A stretch of DNA of 64,000 nucleotides, taken from the NCBI RefSeq assembly GCF_030403745.1, contig NZ_JAQMWP010000002.1, positions 682,001 through 746,000 on the forward strand, written 5' to 3'. Shown here piece after piece: positions 35,832-44,590 of this stretch. Source of the stretch: Streptomyces sp. S.PB5. Its GTDB lineage: Bacteria; Actinomycetota; Actinomycetes; Streptomycetales; Streptomycetaceae. The notes below the pieces were generated by a model. It saw nothing but the letters and a program-made list of their open reading frames with translations, did no database searches and had not been told where the DNA came from. Each line of letters starts with the position of its first letter. The stretch's first letter is position 1. Position numbers and translations under genes: made by a program.

Positions 35832-36737
35832 ATGTCCTCGATCGCCGTACCGGGAGCCTTCGCGCCCCGCCGCGCCTGGCTGACCGATCTGCCCGTCCTG
35901 CTCGTGGCCGTGGTGTGGGGCGCGAGCTATCTCGCCGCCAAGGAGATCACCACCGCACGGACGGTGATCGCGGTCCTGGTGCTGCGCTTCGCGATCGTCC
36001 TGCCGGTCCTGGTCACCGCCGGATGGCGCTCGCTGCGCGCCCTGAGCGCCGCCCAGTGGCGCGGGGCCGGACTGCTCGGACTGATCCTCAGCGGGATCTT
36101 CCTGCTGGAGACCTACGGAGTCGTCCACACCTCGGCCACCAACGCGGGCCTCATCATCAGCCTCACGATGATCTTCACGCCGCTCGCCGAGGCGGCCGTC
36201 ACCCGCACCCGCCCCTCCAGGGCCTTCCTCGGTGCCGCCGCCCTCTCCGTGCTCGGCGTCGTGCTGCTCACCCAGGGCGGCGGATTCACCAGTCCCTCCC
36301 TCGGCGACCTGCTCATGCTGCTCGCGGCCCTCGCCCGTACGGTCCACGTCCTTGCCATGTCCCGCGTCAAGGCCGTCCAGGGCGCCGACGCGCTCTCCCT
36401 GACCACCGTCCAACTGGGCGCCGCCGTCGCGGTGTTCGCGGTCCTGGCGACCGGAGCCGACGCCACGCCCTGGCAGACGGCGGCGGACTTCGGGCCGCGC
36501 GAATGGGCCGGGCTGCTCTTCCTGTCCGCGTTCTGCACGCTGTTCGCGTTCTTCGTGCAGATGTGGGCCGTCCGTCGCACCTCCCCGTCCCGCGTCAGCC
36601 TGCTCCTCGGCACCGAGCCGCTGTGGGCGGCCCTGGCCGGCATCGCCCTCGGCGGCGAACGGCTCGGCGCGCTCGGCCTGTTGGGCGGTGCGCTGGTGCT
36701 GGGCGGGACGGCGTGGGGGCGCCGGTCGGCCGGTTGA
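35832..36737 (+). CDS. DMT-superfamily (EamA) transporter
   Basis: 301 residues, ten hydrophobic helices in two EamA repeats: LPVLLVAVVWGASYLAAKEI opens the first, LMLLAALARTVHVLAMSRV the second, and FFVQMWAVRRTSPSRVSLLLGTEPLWAALAGIALGGE is the typical end. Members export metabolites or amino acids. Ligand unknown. Followed by a two-part hairpin. Confidence 0.9.
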   Translation: MSSIAVPGAFAPRRAWLTDLPVLLVAVVWGASYLAAKEITTARTVIAVLVLRFAIVLPVLVTAGWRSLRALSAAQWRGAGLLGLILSGIFLLETYGVVHTSATNAGLIISLTMIFTPLAEAAVTRTRPSRAFLGAAALSVLGVVLLTQGGGFTSPSLGDLLMLLAALARTVHVLAMSRVKAVQGADALSLTTVQLGAAVAVFAVLATGADATPWQTAADFGPREWAGLLFLSAFCTLFAFFVQMWAVRRTSPSRVSLLLGTEPLWAALAGIALGGERLGALGLLGGALVLGGTAWGRRSAG

Positions 36738-36741
36738 CGCA

Positions 36742-36799
36742 GAACCGCCCTGCCCCGCGCCCGGTGACGATGTGGGGGGCGCGCGGGGAAAGGCGGTTC
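36742..36799. terminator. Two-part hairpin between EamA transporter and ribonuclease
   Basis: GAACCGCC (36742-36749) pairs with GGCGGTTC (36792-36799) and inside it CCCCGCGC (36753-36760) pairs with GCGCGGGG (36781-36788). Located between convergent genes. Confidence 0.6.
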
Positions 36800-36861
36800 A
36801 GTGGTGCGTGCCACCTACGGGTGGCGGGCCGCACGGTTCCTCGGGCCGGTCCGTGGGGGGA

Positions 36862-37254
36862 CTAGCAGCCGTAGTTGATCAGATCGAACGTCTCGTAGTG
36901 GTCGGCGGTGTAGTAGTCCTCCTGGTACTCCTCACCGGTGACGATCCGGCGAGCTCCGCGCGTGGACGAACCAGGCGTCTTGACCGTGTACTCGTGGTAG
37001 TACCCGGTCGACTGCGCGGGCAGGATGCCTTCCCGGTTCTGGAAGACACTGCCGTCCTGCGAGTACGGGAAGGGGCCGCCGGCGTCGATCAGCCTCAGCG
37101 TGTCGTACGCCTGCGAGGGCAGGTCGCCGTAACAGATGCTGCCGACCGCGGCGGCCGCCGGCGTGGCGGTGACGGTGCCGCCGATGAGGAGCGCGGAGAG
37201 GAGAGCGGCTGCGGCGCCGATTCGAGTGGTGCGTGGGGGGAATCTCATGCGCAC
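36862..37254 (-). CDS. Secreted guanyl-preferring ribonuclease, RNase Sa type
   Basis: 130 residues: a signal peptide of about 36 residues and a 94-residue mature enzyme. It aligns without gaps to RNase Sa from memory: GPFPYSQDGSVFQNRE, YYHEYTVKTPG, RRIVTGEEYQEDYYTADHYETF. Glu88, Arg103 and His119 fall exactly on Sa Glu54, Arg69 and His85, and Cys41-Cys130 on the single Sa disulfide. Cleaves RNA after G outside the cell. No barstar-like inhibitor is beside it; Sa enzymes are secreted, so one need not be. Confidence 0.95.
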   Translation of the reverse strand: MRMRFPPRTTRIGAAAALLSALLIGGTVTATPAAAAVGSICYGDLPSQAYDTLRLIDAGGPFPYSQDGSVFQNREGILPAQSTGYYHEYTVKTPGSSTRGARRIVTGEEYQEDYYTADHYETFDLINYGC

Positions 37255-37333
37255 ATGATGACGCGCGTAGACAGTGACATGTCAATGACAACTCTGGAGA
37301 TTTTTCCGTCAAGTCCGATGTGTTTTCCCGGAG

Positions 37334-37543
37334 TTAACCTCGCCCCAGGCTCTCGGCGGCGGCGAACAGCGCGACCGCCAGGACCACCAGCGCGACGCTC
37401 GCGTAGATCTCGTAGCCGTCGAGGAAACCGAGCTTTTGGACGAGCCCCCAGTGCAGATCGGTGAACTCGTGCAGCAGACCGACGACGCCCTGCACCAGGG
37501 CAAGGAACCCGAGGACTTCCAGCAGTTGCTTCATACCGACCAC
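37334..37543 (-). CDS. Small membrane protein
   Basis: 69 residues from GTG 37543 (GAAGGG five bases upstream) or 66 from ATG 37534. Two membrane helices: LLEVLGFLALVQGVVGLLHEF and YASVALVVLAVALFAAAESL, joined by a short polar loop with HWGLVQKLGFLDGYE. No known domain. It lies divergently 162 bases from the sensor kinase. Confidence 0.6.
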   Translation of the reverse strand: MVGMKQLLEVLGFLALVQGVVGLLHEFTDLHWGLVQKLGFLDGYEIYASVALVVLAVALFAAAESLGRG

Positions 37544-37705
37544 GCTCGCCCTTCACGCCCCCCGCCGGCATCGGCCACGGGACGGCGGACGCCGCACGGA
37601 AGGTCTCACTTGACCCGCCCCGGCCGCGCCGAAAGTCTCCGGTGCCGCGACTTTGGTCGGTGATCCCGTCCGCGCAGAGGTGCCGGGGTCCCCGGCTGCG
37701 TAGAT

Positions 37706-38965
37706 TTGTCGACCGTGAGCGGAGACAAGCCGGCGGCGGTGCCCCGGCCATACGCGGGGCCACGCTGGCTGCTGCCCTCGGCCGTCCTCAAGGAGCTCGA
37801 CCCGGACGCCGAGCACCCCGGACGGCGGCCCCGGCGCACCGCGCGGGACTGGCTCGTCGACTTCAGCTGCTTCGCGGTGGCCGTGTTCATCGGCCTGGTC
37901 GGCGCGGACGCCGTGACCTCCAACCCGAACGTCCCGGACGGCCTCGCCCGCCTGGACCAGCTCATCGGCGCGGTCGCCTGCGCCGCGGTGTGGCTGCGCC
38001 GCCGCTGGCCCGTCGGACTCGCCGTCGCCTCCCTCCCCGTGGGGCTCGTCTCGGACACCGCGGGCGGCGCCTGCATCATCGCCCTGTTCACGCTCACCGT
38101 GCACCGGCCCTTCCGGTACGTGGCCTGGCTGGGCGGCGCCAACATCGCGCTCATCCCGTTCTACTTCTGGATCCGCCCGGACCCCGAACTGCCCTACCTG
38201 GCCGCTGTCATCATCTTCGTCCTCTTGGCCGCGGTGGTGATCGCCTCCGGCATGGTCGTACGGTCCAAACGCCAGCTCGTGATGAGCTTCCAGGACCGCG
38301 CCCGGCGCGCCGAGACGGAGGCCCGGCTGCGCGCCGAGCAGGCGCAGCGGCTGGCCCGCGAGGCCATCGCGCGCGAGATGCACGACGTCCTCGCGCACCG
38401 GCTGACCCTGCTGAGCGTGCACGCGGGCGCGCTGGAGTTCCGGCCCGACGCGCCCCAGGAGGAGGTCGCCCGGGCGGCCGGCGTCATCCGCGAGAGCGCG
38501 CACGAGGCGCTGCAGGACCTGCGCGAGATCATCGGCGTCCTGCGGGCGGGCGACCACGACGACACCGGCCGCCCCCAGCCGACCCTCGCCGCGCTGGACG
38601 CGCTGGTCGCCGAGTCCCGCGAGGCCGGCATGAAGGTCACCCTCGACACCCGCGTCACCGACCCCGCCACCGTCCCCGCCTCCATCGGCCGCACCGCCTA
38701 CCGCATCGCGCAGGAAGCACTCACCAACGCCCGCAAACACGCCCCCGGCGCCGAGGTCACCGTCTCCGTCGAGGGCGCGCCAGGCGAGGGCCTCACCGTC
38801 TCCGTACGCAACCCGGCCCCCGAGGGCGAGGTGACCCCCGTACCGGGCTCCGGCCAGGGCCTGATCGGCCTGACCGAACGGGCGACCCTCACCGGGGGCC
38901 GACTGGAGCACGGTCCCCAGGAGGGCGGGGGGTTCGCGGTGCGGGGCTGGCTGCCGTGGACGTGA
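37706..38965 (+). CDS. NarL-type sensor histidine kinase
   Basis: 419 residues, GTG start. Five or six membrane helices between residues 45 and 180, then the HisKA_3 dimerisation helix with phospho-acceptor His226 in AREMHDVLAHRLTLLS, and a HATPase domain with the N-box AQEALTNARKHAPGA and GSGQGLIGLTERATL. Such kinases pair with LuxR-type response regulators placed right after them. Here the next genes are a CHAT/caspase island, and the fitting regulator begins only at 45717, 6.75 kb on. The signal is unknown. Confidence 0.93.
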   Translation: MSTVSGDKPAAVPRPYAGPRWLLPSAVLKELDPDAEHPGRRPRRTARDWLVDFSCFAVAVFIGLVGADAVTSNPNVPDGLARLDQLIGAVACAAVWLRRRWPVGLAVASLPVGLVSDTAGGACIIALFTLTVHRPFRYVAWLGGANIALIPFYFWIRPDPELPYLAAVIIFVLLAAVVIASGMVVRSKRQLVMSFQDRARRAETEARLRAEQAQRLAREAIAREMHDVLAHRLTLLSVHAGALEFRPDAPQEEVARAAGVIRESAHEALQDLREIIGVLRAGDHDDTGRPQPTLAALDALVAESREAGMKVTLDTRVTDPATVPASIGRTAYRIAQEALTNARKHAPGAEVTVSVEGAPGEGLTVSVRNPAPEGEVTPVPGSGQGLIGLTERATLTGGRLEHGPQEGGGFAVRGWLPWT

Positions 38966-39384
38966 GGGTGAGGCGGGAGCTGGCTGCGGTGTGTACGTGG
39001 CGTGTTTTCCAGATGGCGGCGACTTCGGGGAGCTCATGACGTGTTCTTCGGGCGGCGCCGCCTGCTGTCGGGCGTCGGCGACTCGCTGTCCGGGAGCCGC
39101 TCGTCGCCGTGCACCGAGGGTATGCCCTCGCTGTCCGTCCCCGGTGGACGGCCGCCGTCGCCGCCAGGCTTTTCAACTCCCGCCCAGCCCTGACTGGGTG
39201 ACGTCTCGTCAGCGGCTCCTTGGCGGTGCCGTTTGCCCCTGCACCCGCCCGGACGCCCCAACTCCGCTCCCAACCCGCCCTGATGACGTCCAGTCACCCC
39301 GCTCTCGACGATCCCCGCCCCCGCTGACCTGGCCGCCGCCTGCGCCACTTGTGGCCGGTGTGACGGGCGCACGATCATGGGGCC
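38966..39384. other. Intergenic stretch at the left edge of the protease island
   Basis: 419 bases without a convincing gene: open frames here lack a Shine-Dalgarno sequence and conserved features. It contains only short inverted segments around TGACGTC near 39190-39300. This is where the presumed kinase-regulator operon is interrupted. Confidence 0.4.
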
Positions 39385-39660
39385 ATGTCCCCTGGTGCTG
39401 CGGAGTTCGAGGTCGCGTCGGTTCTCGGGGAGGTCAGGACGGAACAGGTGGAGGGCCTGGTCCGGATGCGGGACCTCGGCCTTCCGCTGTTGCGGCGGGC
39501 GGCCGTGCCCTCCGAGGACCGGGGCGGGGGAGAGGACCTCGAAGCCACGGGCGCGCCGTCCGTCGGCTTAGCTACCGAGGAGGGCGAGCGCCGGCTCGAC
39601 GGCGTCCTCGCGCCCTACAGGACACAGGCCGCGCCGCGGCGGCCGGAACGGACGAACTGA
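39385..39660 (+). CDS. Small protein paired with the TPR-CHAT protease; contains a TTA codon
   Basis: 91 residues, charged, predicted helical (FEVASVLGEVRTEQVEGLVRMRDLGLPLLRRA), no signal peptide or membrane helix. Its stop lies one base before the GTG of the CHAT gene, so the two are translationally coupled. Codon 62 is TTA (39568-39570), decoded in streptomycetes by the bldA tRNA, so synthesis may be tied to late growth. Placement is that of small partners or substrates of CHAT proteases; I cannot assign a family with confidence (a CATASP-like small protein of CATRA conflict systems is one possibility). Confidence 0.7.
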   Translation: MSPGAAEFEVASVLGEVRTEQVEGLVRMRDLGLPLLRRAAVPSEDRGGGEDLEATGAPSVGLATEEGERRLDGVLAPYRTQAAPRRPERTN

Positions 39661-39661
39661 C

Positions 39662-42541
39662 GTGCCGCAGCAGACCTACGACCTGCACGCGCTGATCTAC
39701 GAGATCCAGCAGGACGCACGGCAAGGGGTGAACGACGCCCAGGACATGGCCCGGCTCACCGCCCTGGTGCTCGGCCGGCTGGGATGTGCCTCGGGGCGCG
39801 AGGCGTACGACATGCTGTACGAGGACTGGAAGGCGCTGCCCCGGGGCACCATGATGTCCGGACTGCGCGCCGGGCAGATCCTCAGCGTCCTTCCCCATCT
39901 GATGGTCGACCAGCCCGTCGCCGACGAGCGACGGCAGCGGGAACTCCTGGACGAGGCACGGCAGTACGGGCCGCAGGACCAGTCCTGGCAGGCCGGCATC
40001 CTGGGCGTGAGCGGGATGCAGGCACTCCAGCAGCTGGGCGAACCCGCGGAGTTGGAGGACGCGCTCGCCCGGCTGGAGGAGGCCCGCGCGCTGCTGCCCC
40101 CGGGCAGCCCGCAGCGGGACGCGATCGACGTGTCGCACGCCGGGATCCGTATCCATCTGGCCCAACTCGGCGGCGGCGAGGACGACTTCGACTCCGCCGT
40201 CGAGGACCTGGCCCGGCTCGCCGACTCCCCGGTCTTCGACGAGCAGCAGCGCCTCGCCATGGCCGTGCAGCTGGCCGTCTACCGCTCCCACCAGGCCACC
40301 CGGCGCGAGGACGAGGCCGATCTCGCGCTGCGGATCCGGGAGATGGAGGCCGCCCTGGCGCGGATGTCGCCCCAGCAGATGGACCGGCCCAACCTGGAGG
40401 CCTACCTCGACGCCGCCCGCGGCAACCTGGCGATCCTCCGCGCCCGCCGCACCGGCGAGGACCTCACCGCGGCGGATTTCCCACCCGCGGCTCCCCTGGA
40501 CGACGTACGACGGCAACTCGCCACGGTCCCGCAGAACGCGCGGACCGACCGGCTGTGCGACGTCGGCCTCGCCAGGGCGACGCGCGCCATGCTCGCCGGC
40601 GACCACGTGGGCACCGTCGAGGCGTTCGGTCTCATCGAGGAGGCCATGGACCTGCTGGAGCCCGACGACGAACGGTGGCTCCGCAACGCCGGCACGCTCG
40701 GCATGGGCCACTGCATGCTCGCCGTCAACAACATCGCACCGCGCGCCGACTGTCCCCACCACCTCGACCAGGGCATCGCGTGGCTGCGGCACACCCTCAG
40801 GCTGTCCGGGGGCCCGGAGCATCCGAGATGGGGGGACACCGGGATGGCCCTCGCCATGGCGTACCGGTTCCGCGGTGATTATCTGCATCCGCGCGACCGC
40901 CACGCCAAGCGCCGCAACCACGAGGAGTCCCGGCGCGTCGGCCTCGACTCCCTGCGGGCGGCGGCCTGGCAGGTCATCCTCCAGTCCGGTACCGTCCACG
41001 CCGCCGAGACCGCCCGGCGGGCCGGGGAGAACGCGCTCGACGTGGCCCGCTGGTGCATCGCCGACGGCGCGCACGCCGACGCCGTCCGCGCGCTCGACGC
41101 CGGGCGGGGACTGGCCCTGCACGCGGCGACGGTGGCGGCCACCGTGCCCGACCTGCTGGCCGCCGCGGGACAGACGGAGCTCGCCGAGGAATGGCGGCGG
41201 GCCGGCGAGGTGGTCGCACCCCGGCCGGAGAGCGGCCTCACGCTCACGGGACACCTGCCCGTCTCCGGCCCGTCCAGCCGGCTGCGCCACCGTGTCCTTC
41301 AGGTGCTCTCCAGCTCCCCGCTGCGGCAGCGGCTCCTGGATGCGCCCTCCCCCGAGGAGATCGGGGCAGCCCTGCGCACCATGGGGGCGACGGCCCTCGT
41401 CTATCTCGTCCCCGGCGGCAAGGAGGAGCCGAGCCTGACGGACCGGGTGTTCTTCGGCCGCCGCGCCGACGAGGGCCAGGCCCTCATCGTCTCGGCCGAC
41501 GGCGGCACCCGGGCCCTGCCGCTGCCCCGACTCCTCGTCGAAGCACCGGAGCTGGCCACCTACCGCGCCACCGGCACCCCCGGCCGGGACGCCGGCGGAC
41601 CGCCCACCGAACCCACCCCCACGCCGCCGCCCCGCCTAGACGTGAGCAGGGCCGCCCTCGAACGGCTCTGCGACTGGGCCGGTACGGCGGTGATGGAGCC
41701 GCTGCTCAAGCAGCTCCCGCGCGGCTTCGGGCGGGTGCCCTCCGCGGTGCTGGTACCCATGGCGGAACTCGGGGCCGTGCCCTGGCACGCGGCCCGGACA
41801 ACCGGACGCCGCGGCGGCCACCGGTACGCCTGCCAGGACGCGGACATCTCCTATCTGCCCTCGGCCCGGCTGCTGTGCGAGGTGGCCACCCGGCCCGCCG
41901 CCCGGATGCGGCAGGCCCTCGTCGTCGGCAACCCCACCCGCGACCTCCACCACGCGGGCGAGGAGGCCGAGGCCATCCACTCCGCCTTCCATCCGCAGGG
42001 CGCCCTGCTGGGCCCCGGCGAGGCCACGCCCGACGCGATCACCGACTGGCTGCGCCGACAGCGCGGCGGACTGCTGCACCTCGCCTGCCACGGAGTGGTT
42101 CGCCAGGGCGAGCGGCACAGCGCCTATCTCGCCCTGTCCGGCGGTGAGCTGGCGGCCGAGGAACTCACCGAGGGCACCAGCCGCTTCCGCGAACTGGAGC
42201 TGGTCGTCCTCGCCGCCTGCCGCACCAATGTGTCCGGGCGCGGCTACGACGAGGCGTACAGCCTGTCCACCGCGTTCCTCGTGGCCGGGGCCCGCTCGGT
42301 GATCGGCTCCCTGTGGCCGGTGCCCGACGAGGCGACCTCCCTGCTGATGTACATGACCCACCACTTCATGAGCCGCGACGGCCTCGCCCCCGGACCGGCC
42401 CTGCGCAGCGCGCAGTTGTGGATGCTCGACGACCGCCGCACGGCCCCGCCCGGCATGCCGCCCCGGCTCCAGAACCGCGTCCGCCGGATCAGCGGCGCCG
42501 ACCTGACCGCCTGGGCGGGCTTCACCCACCTGGGCTGGTGA
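39662..42541 (+). CDS. TPR-repeat CHAT-domain protease
   Basis: 959 residues, GTG start. Residues 1 to about 530 are helical, TPR-like repeats (for example LARLEEARALLPPGSPQR and RAGENALDVARWCIADG). From about 655 a CHAT caspase-clan domain follows: PSAVLVPMAELGAVPWHAA, the catalytic His810 in LLHLACHG and Cys853 in VLAACRT, then STAFLVAGARSVIGSLWPVPD. CHAT proteases are activated through their repeats and cut a partner protein; TPR-CHAT effectors act in bacterial cell-death and CRISPR-linked systems. Coupled to the small TTA-containing protein upstream; ends five bases from the convergent caspase gene. Confidence 0.93.
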   Translation: MPQQTYDLHALIYEIQQDARQGVNDAQDMARLTALVLGRLGCASGREAYDMLYEDWKALPRGTMMSGLRAGQILSVLPHLMVDQPVADERRQRELLDEARQYGPQDQSWQAGILGVSGMQALQQLGEPAELEDALARLEEARALLPPGSPQRDAIDVSHAGIRIHLAQLGGGEDDFDSAVEDLARLADSPVFDEQQRLAMAVQLAVYRSHQATRREDEADLALRIREMEAALARMSPQQMDRPNLEAYLDAARGNLAILRARRTGEDLTAADFPPAAPLDDVRRQLATVPQNARTDRLCDVGLARATRAMLAGDHVGTVEAFGLIEEAMDLLEPDDERWLRNAGTLGMGHCMLAVNNIAPRADCPHHLDQGIAWLRHTLRLSGGPEHPRWGDTGMALAMAYRFRGDYLHPRDRHAKRRNHEESRRVGLDSLRAAAWQVILQSGTVHAAETARRAGENALDVARWCIADGAHADAVRALDAGRGLALHAATVAATVPDLLAAAGQTELAEEWRRAGEVVAPRPESGLTLTGHLPVSGPSSRLRHRVLQVLSSSPLRQRLLDAPSPEEIGAALRTMGATALVYLVPGGKEEPSLTDRVFFGRRADEGQALIVSADGGTRALPLPRLLVEAPELATYRATGTPGRDAGGPPTEPTPTPPPRLDVSRAALERLCDWAGTAVMEPLLKQLPRGFGRVPSAVLVPMAELGAVPWHAARTTGRRGGHRYACQDADISYLPSARLLCEVATRPAARMRQALVVGNPTRDLHHAGEEAEAIHSAFHPQGALLGPGEATPDAITDWLRRQRGGLLHLACHGVVRQGERHSAYLALSGGELAAEELTEGTSRFRELELVVLAACRTNVSGRGYDEAYSLSTAFLVAGARSVIGSLWPVPDEATSLLMYMTHHFMSRDGLAPGPALRSAQLWMLDDRRTAPPGMPPRLQNRVRRISGADLTAWAGFTHLGW

Positions 42542-42546
42542 ACCGC

Positions 42547-44412
42547 TCAGGTGACCTCGGTGCGCACCACGACCTGGGCCGTCCCCCAGCGGCCCACGTC
42601 GTGCACCGGACCGCCCGCGTCCCGCCCGTACGACGGTGCGGTGAGCCGCAACAGCCCGCCGCCGCCCGCCGCTTCCTCCCCGCGCGCCCCCTCGCCGGAA
42701 CCGGCGGGCGGCCAGGCGGGCAGCCGGAACGGCGCGAGGTTCAGCTCGTTCTCGGTCACGATCACCTTCAGCCAGTCGCGCGCGAAGGCCCCCCGCACCA
42801 GCGCCCGCCCCGGCGGCAGCCGCAGATACACCGGCTCCCCGCGCCGGGCCAGGCCCACCTTGCCGGGGGCGACGAACTCACCCTCGTACAGGTGCGGCGA
42901 ACATGCGTAACCGTCCGTCAGATCTAGCAGCACACACCACAGTTGGCGGTCCGAGGTGTTGTGGATGCCCACCTTCACCTGCGGTTCCCGCCCGTCCATG
43001 GTGTACCCGCAGACGATCTCGCCGTCCGCCCCGTACGACACCCCTCCCACCGACGTCCGCTCGACGGTCACCCGCACCAGGGACGACAGCCAGGGATCGG
43101 GATTGTGCAGTTCCAGGATGTGATGCCAACGCGCCAGATGTGCCAGGCAGTCGACGACCCGCCCCGCGTCCGCCCGCGACCGCAGCGGCAGATCCGGCAC
43201 CGGATGCCCGGCCCCGCCCGACACCCGCGCCCACCCGCCCGCCACGTCCACCCGCAGGGGCAGCCCGTACCCGCCGTGAGCGAGCGCGGGCACACCGTTC
43301 ATGGCCTTGGTGAGCAGATGTACGGCAGCGGGGTCCCCGGCGAGTGTCACGGCGGCGGGAGTGAAGGCGAGCGCGGTCGGGGTCACCGGGTGTGCCAGGA
43401 GCCGGGCGTCCGGGCCCGGTTGCCACCCCTGCGGCTCCACCAGGCAGTACTCGGGCTGCACTTGGCGTACCACGACCGTGCGTGATGCGAGGCCGCCGAG
43501 CAGCGTGAACTCCGCGCCGGCCGCTCTCAGCCCGTGCGCCTGACCGCAGTTGACCTCCCAGCCGGACGTCGTGTGCCGGAGCAGGAAGGGCTCGGCCGCA
43601 CCCTCGCGCCGCGACGGTACCGGGGTGCCGGACAGGAAGCCGCCGTCCTCCGGCCCGCGCAGCTCGGGATGCTGGAACGGGGTCCGCGAGCGCACGCGTT
43701 CCTCGGCCAGCGCGTGCAGCGCGCCGTACGAGGCGCTGGGACCCAGCCGGTCGAGCGCGCCCAGCAGCGCGTGGCTGAAGTAGCCGCGGACCCGGCCGTC
43801 GATGTCGTTCTCATGGGCGAGCTCGCGCGGCCGGCAGGCGGCGAGCAGCACATGCCGGGCCGGCTCGGGCCCGTCGCCACCGGAATCGCGGGCCGTGTCC
43901 GGGACCGGCCACCAGGGCTGCCAAGCCACCCCGCGGCCGGTGGCGCCCGGCGGTCCGAAGCCGGACTCGCGGGTCGCGCCGCCCGAGTGGCAGCAGTCGA
44001 GGATCGCGACGACATGGGTGCCGCGCGCCGCGATGCCGTCCAGCAGCGCGCCGAGTTCGGTGTCCTGCAGCATCGGCTGTCCGTCCGGCTCCAGACTGTC
44101 CTGGCACGCCAGCGCCTGCGCCCAGCCGGTCGCCTCACGCGGATCGTCGGTGCGGTGCTCGCTGCCGTGCCCGCTGAACCAGAACAGCGCGGTGTCCTGC
44201 GGCCCGCTGCGCCCCAGATGCTGTTCGACGGCGGCCAGCACGGCCGCCCTGGAGGCCTGCCGGTCGTGCAGGGTCCGTACGACGGGCGTCAGCCTGCCGC
44301 TCTGCCGGCGCAGCCAACTCTCGGCGTCCCGCGCGTCGTTGACACAGCCACGCAGCCGGTGGCGTCCCGGGTAGTCGTCGATGCCCACGAACAGGGCGTA
44401 CACGGTGCGCAT
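42547..44412 (-). CDS. Caspase-like (peptidase C14) protease with C-terminal beta domain
   Basis: 621 residues from ATG 44412. Residues 1-260 are a metacaspase-type domain: YALFVGIDDYPG, catalytic His82 in WFSGHGSEHR, catalytic Cys141 in ILDCCHSGG, and GYFSHALLGALDRLG. Residues 300-600 form a different, beta-rich region whose last part (VKVGIHNTSDRQLWCVLLDLTDGY...PGKVGLARRGEPVYLRLPPG) resembles DUF4384-type domains. No signal peptide, so it acts inside the cell. Convergent with the CHAT protease and divergent from the membrane protein at 44591. Confidence 0.92.
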   Translation of the reverse strand: MRTVYALFVGIDDYPGRHRLRGCVNDARDAESWLRRQSGRLTPVVRTLHDRQASRAAVLAAVEQHLGRSGPQDTALFWFSGHGSEHRTDDPREATGWAQALACQDSLEPDGQPMLQDTELGALLDGIAARGTHVVAILDCCHSGGATRESGFGPPGATGRGVAWQPWWPVPDTARDSGGDGPEPARHVLLAACRPRELAHENDIDGRVRGYFSHALLGALDRLGPSASYGALHALAEERVRSRTPFQHPELRGPEDGGFLSGTPVPSRREGAAEPFLLRHTTSGWEVNCGQAHGLRAAGAEFTLLGGLASRTVVVRQVQPEYCLVEPQGWQPGPDARLLAHPVTPTALAFTPAAVTLAGDPAAVHLLTKAMNGVPALAHGGYGLPLRVDVAGGWARVSGGAGHPVPDLPLRSRADAGRVVDCLAHLARWHHILELHNPDPWLSSLVRVTVERTSVGGVSYGADGEIVCGYTMDGREPQVKVGIHNTSDRQLWCVLLDLTDGYACSPHLYEGEFVAPGKVGLARRGEPVYLRLPPGRALVRGAFARDWLKVIVTENELNLAPFRLPAWPPAGSGEGARGEEAAGGGGLLRLTAPSYGRDAGGPVHDVGRWGTAQVVVRTEVT

Positions 44413-44590
44413 ACGGCGATCTTGCCAGCAACGACACGTCGACGGGGCGTCGCCAGGGCGTTCACACGGCGTGTGCCGGTCATCCGTGCCAAACCCCATG
44501 CCCCTTCTGCGTGAAGGGAGTTGACTGGAGTGAAGCGATCGGCTGACCTTGTGCGGCCGCAGCACCACGGACACCGGAAGGAAGAGCGCA

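Noticed and set aside
37334..37543. Small protein next to the ribonuclease as its barstar-type inhibitor
   Set aside because: It has two membrane helices and no barstar features.
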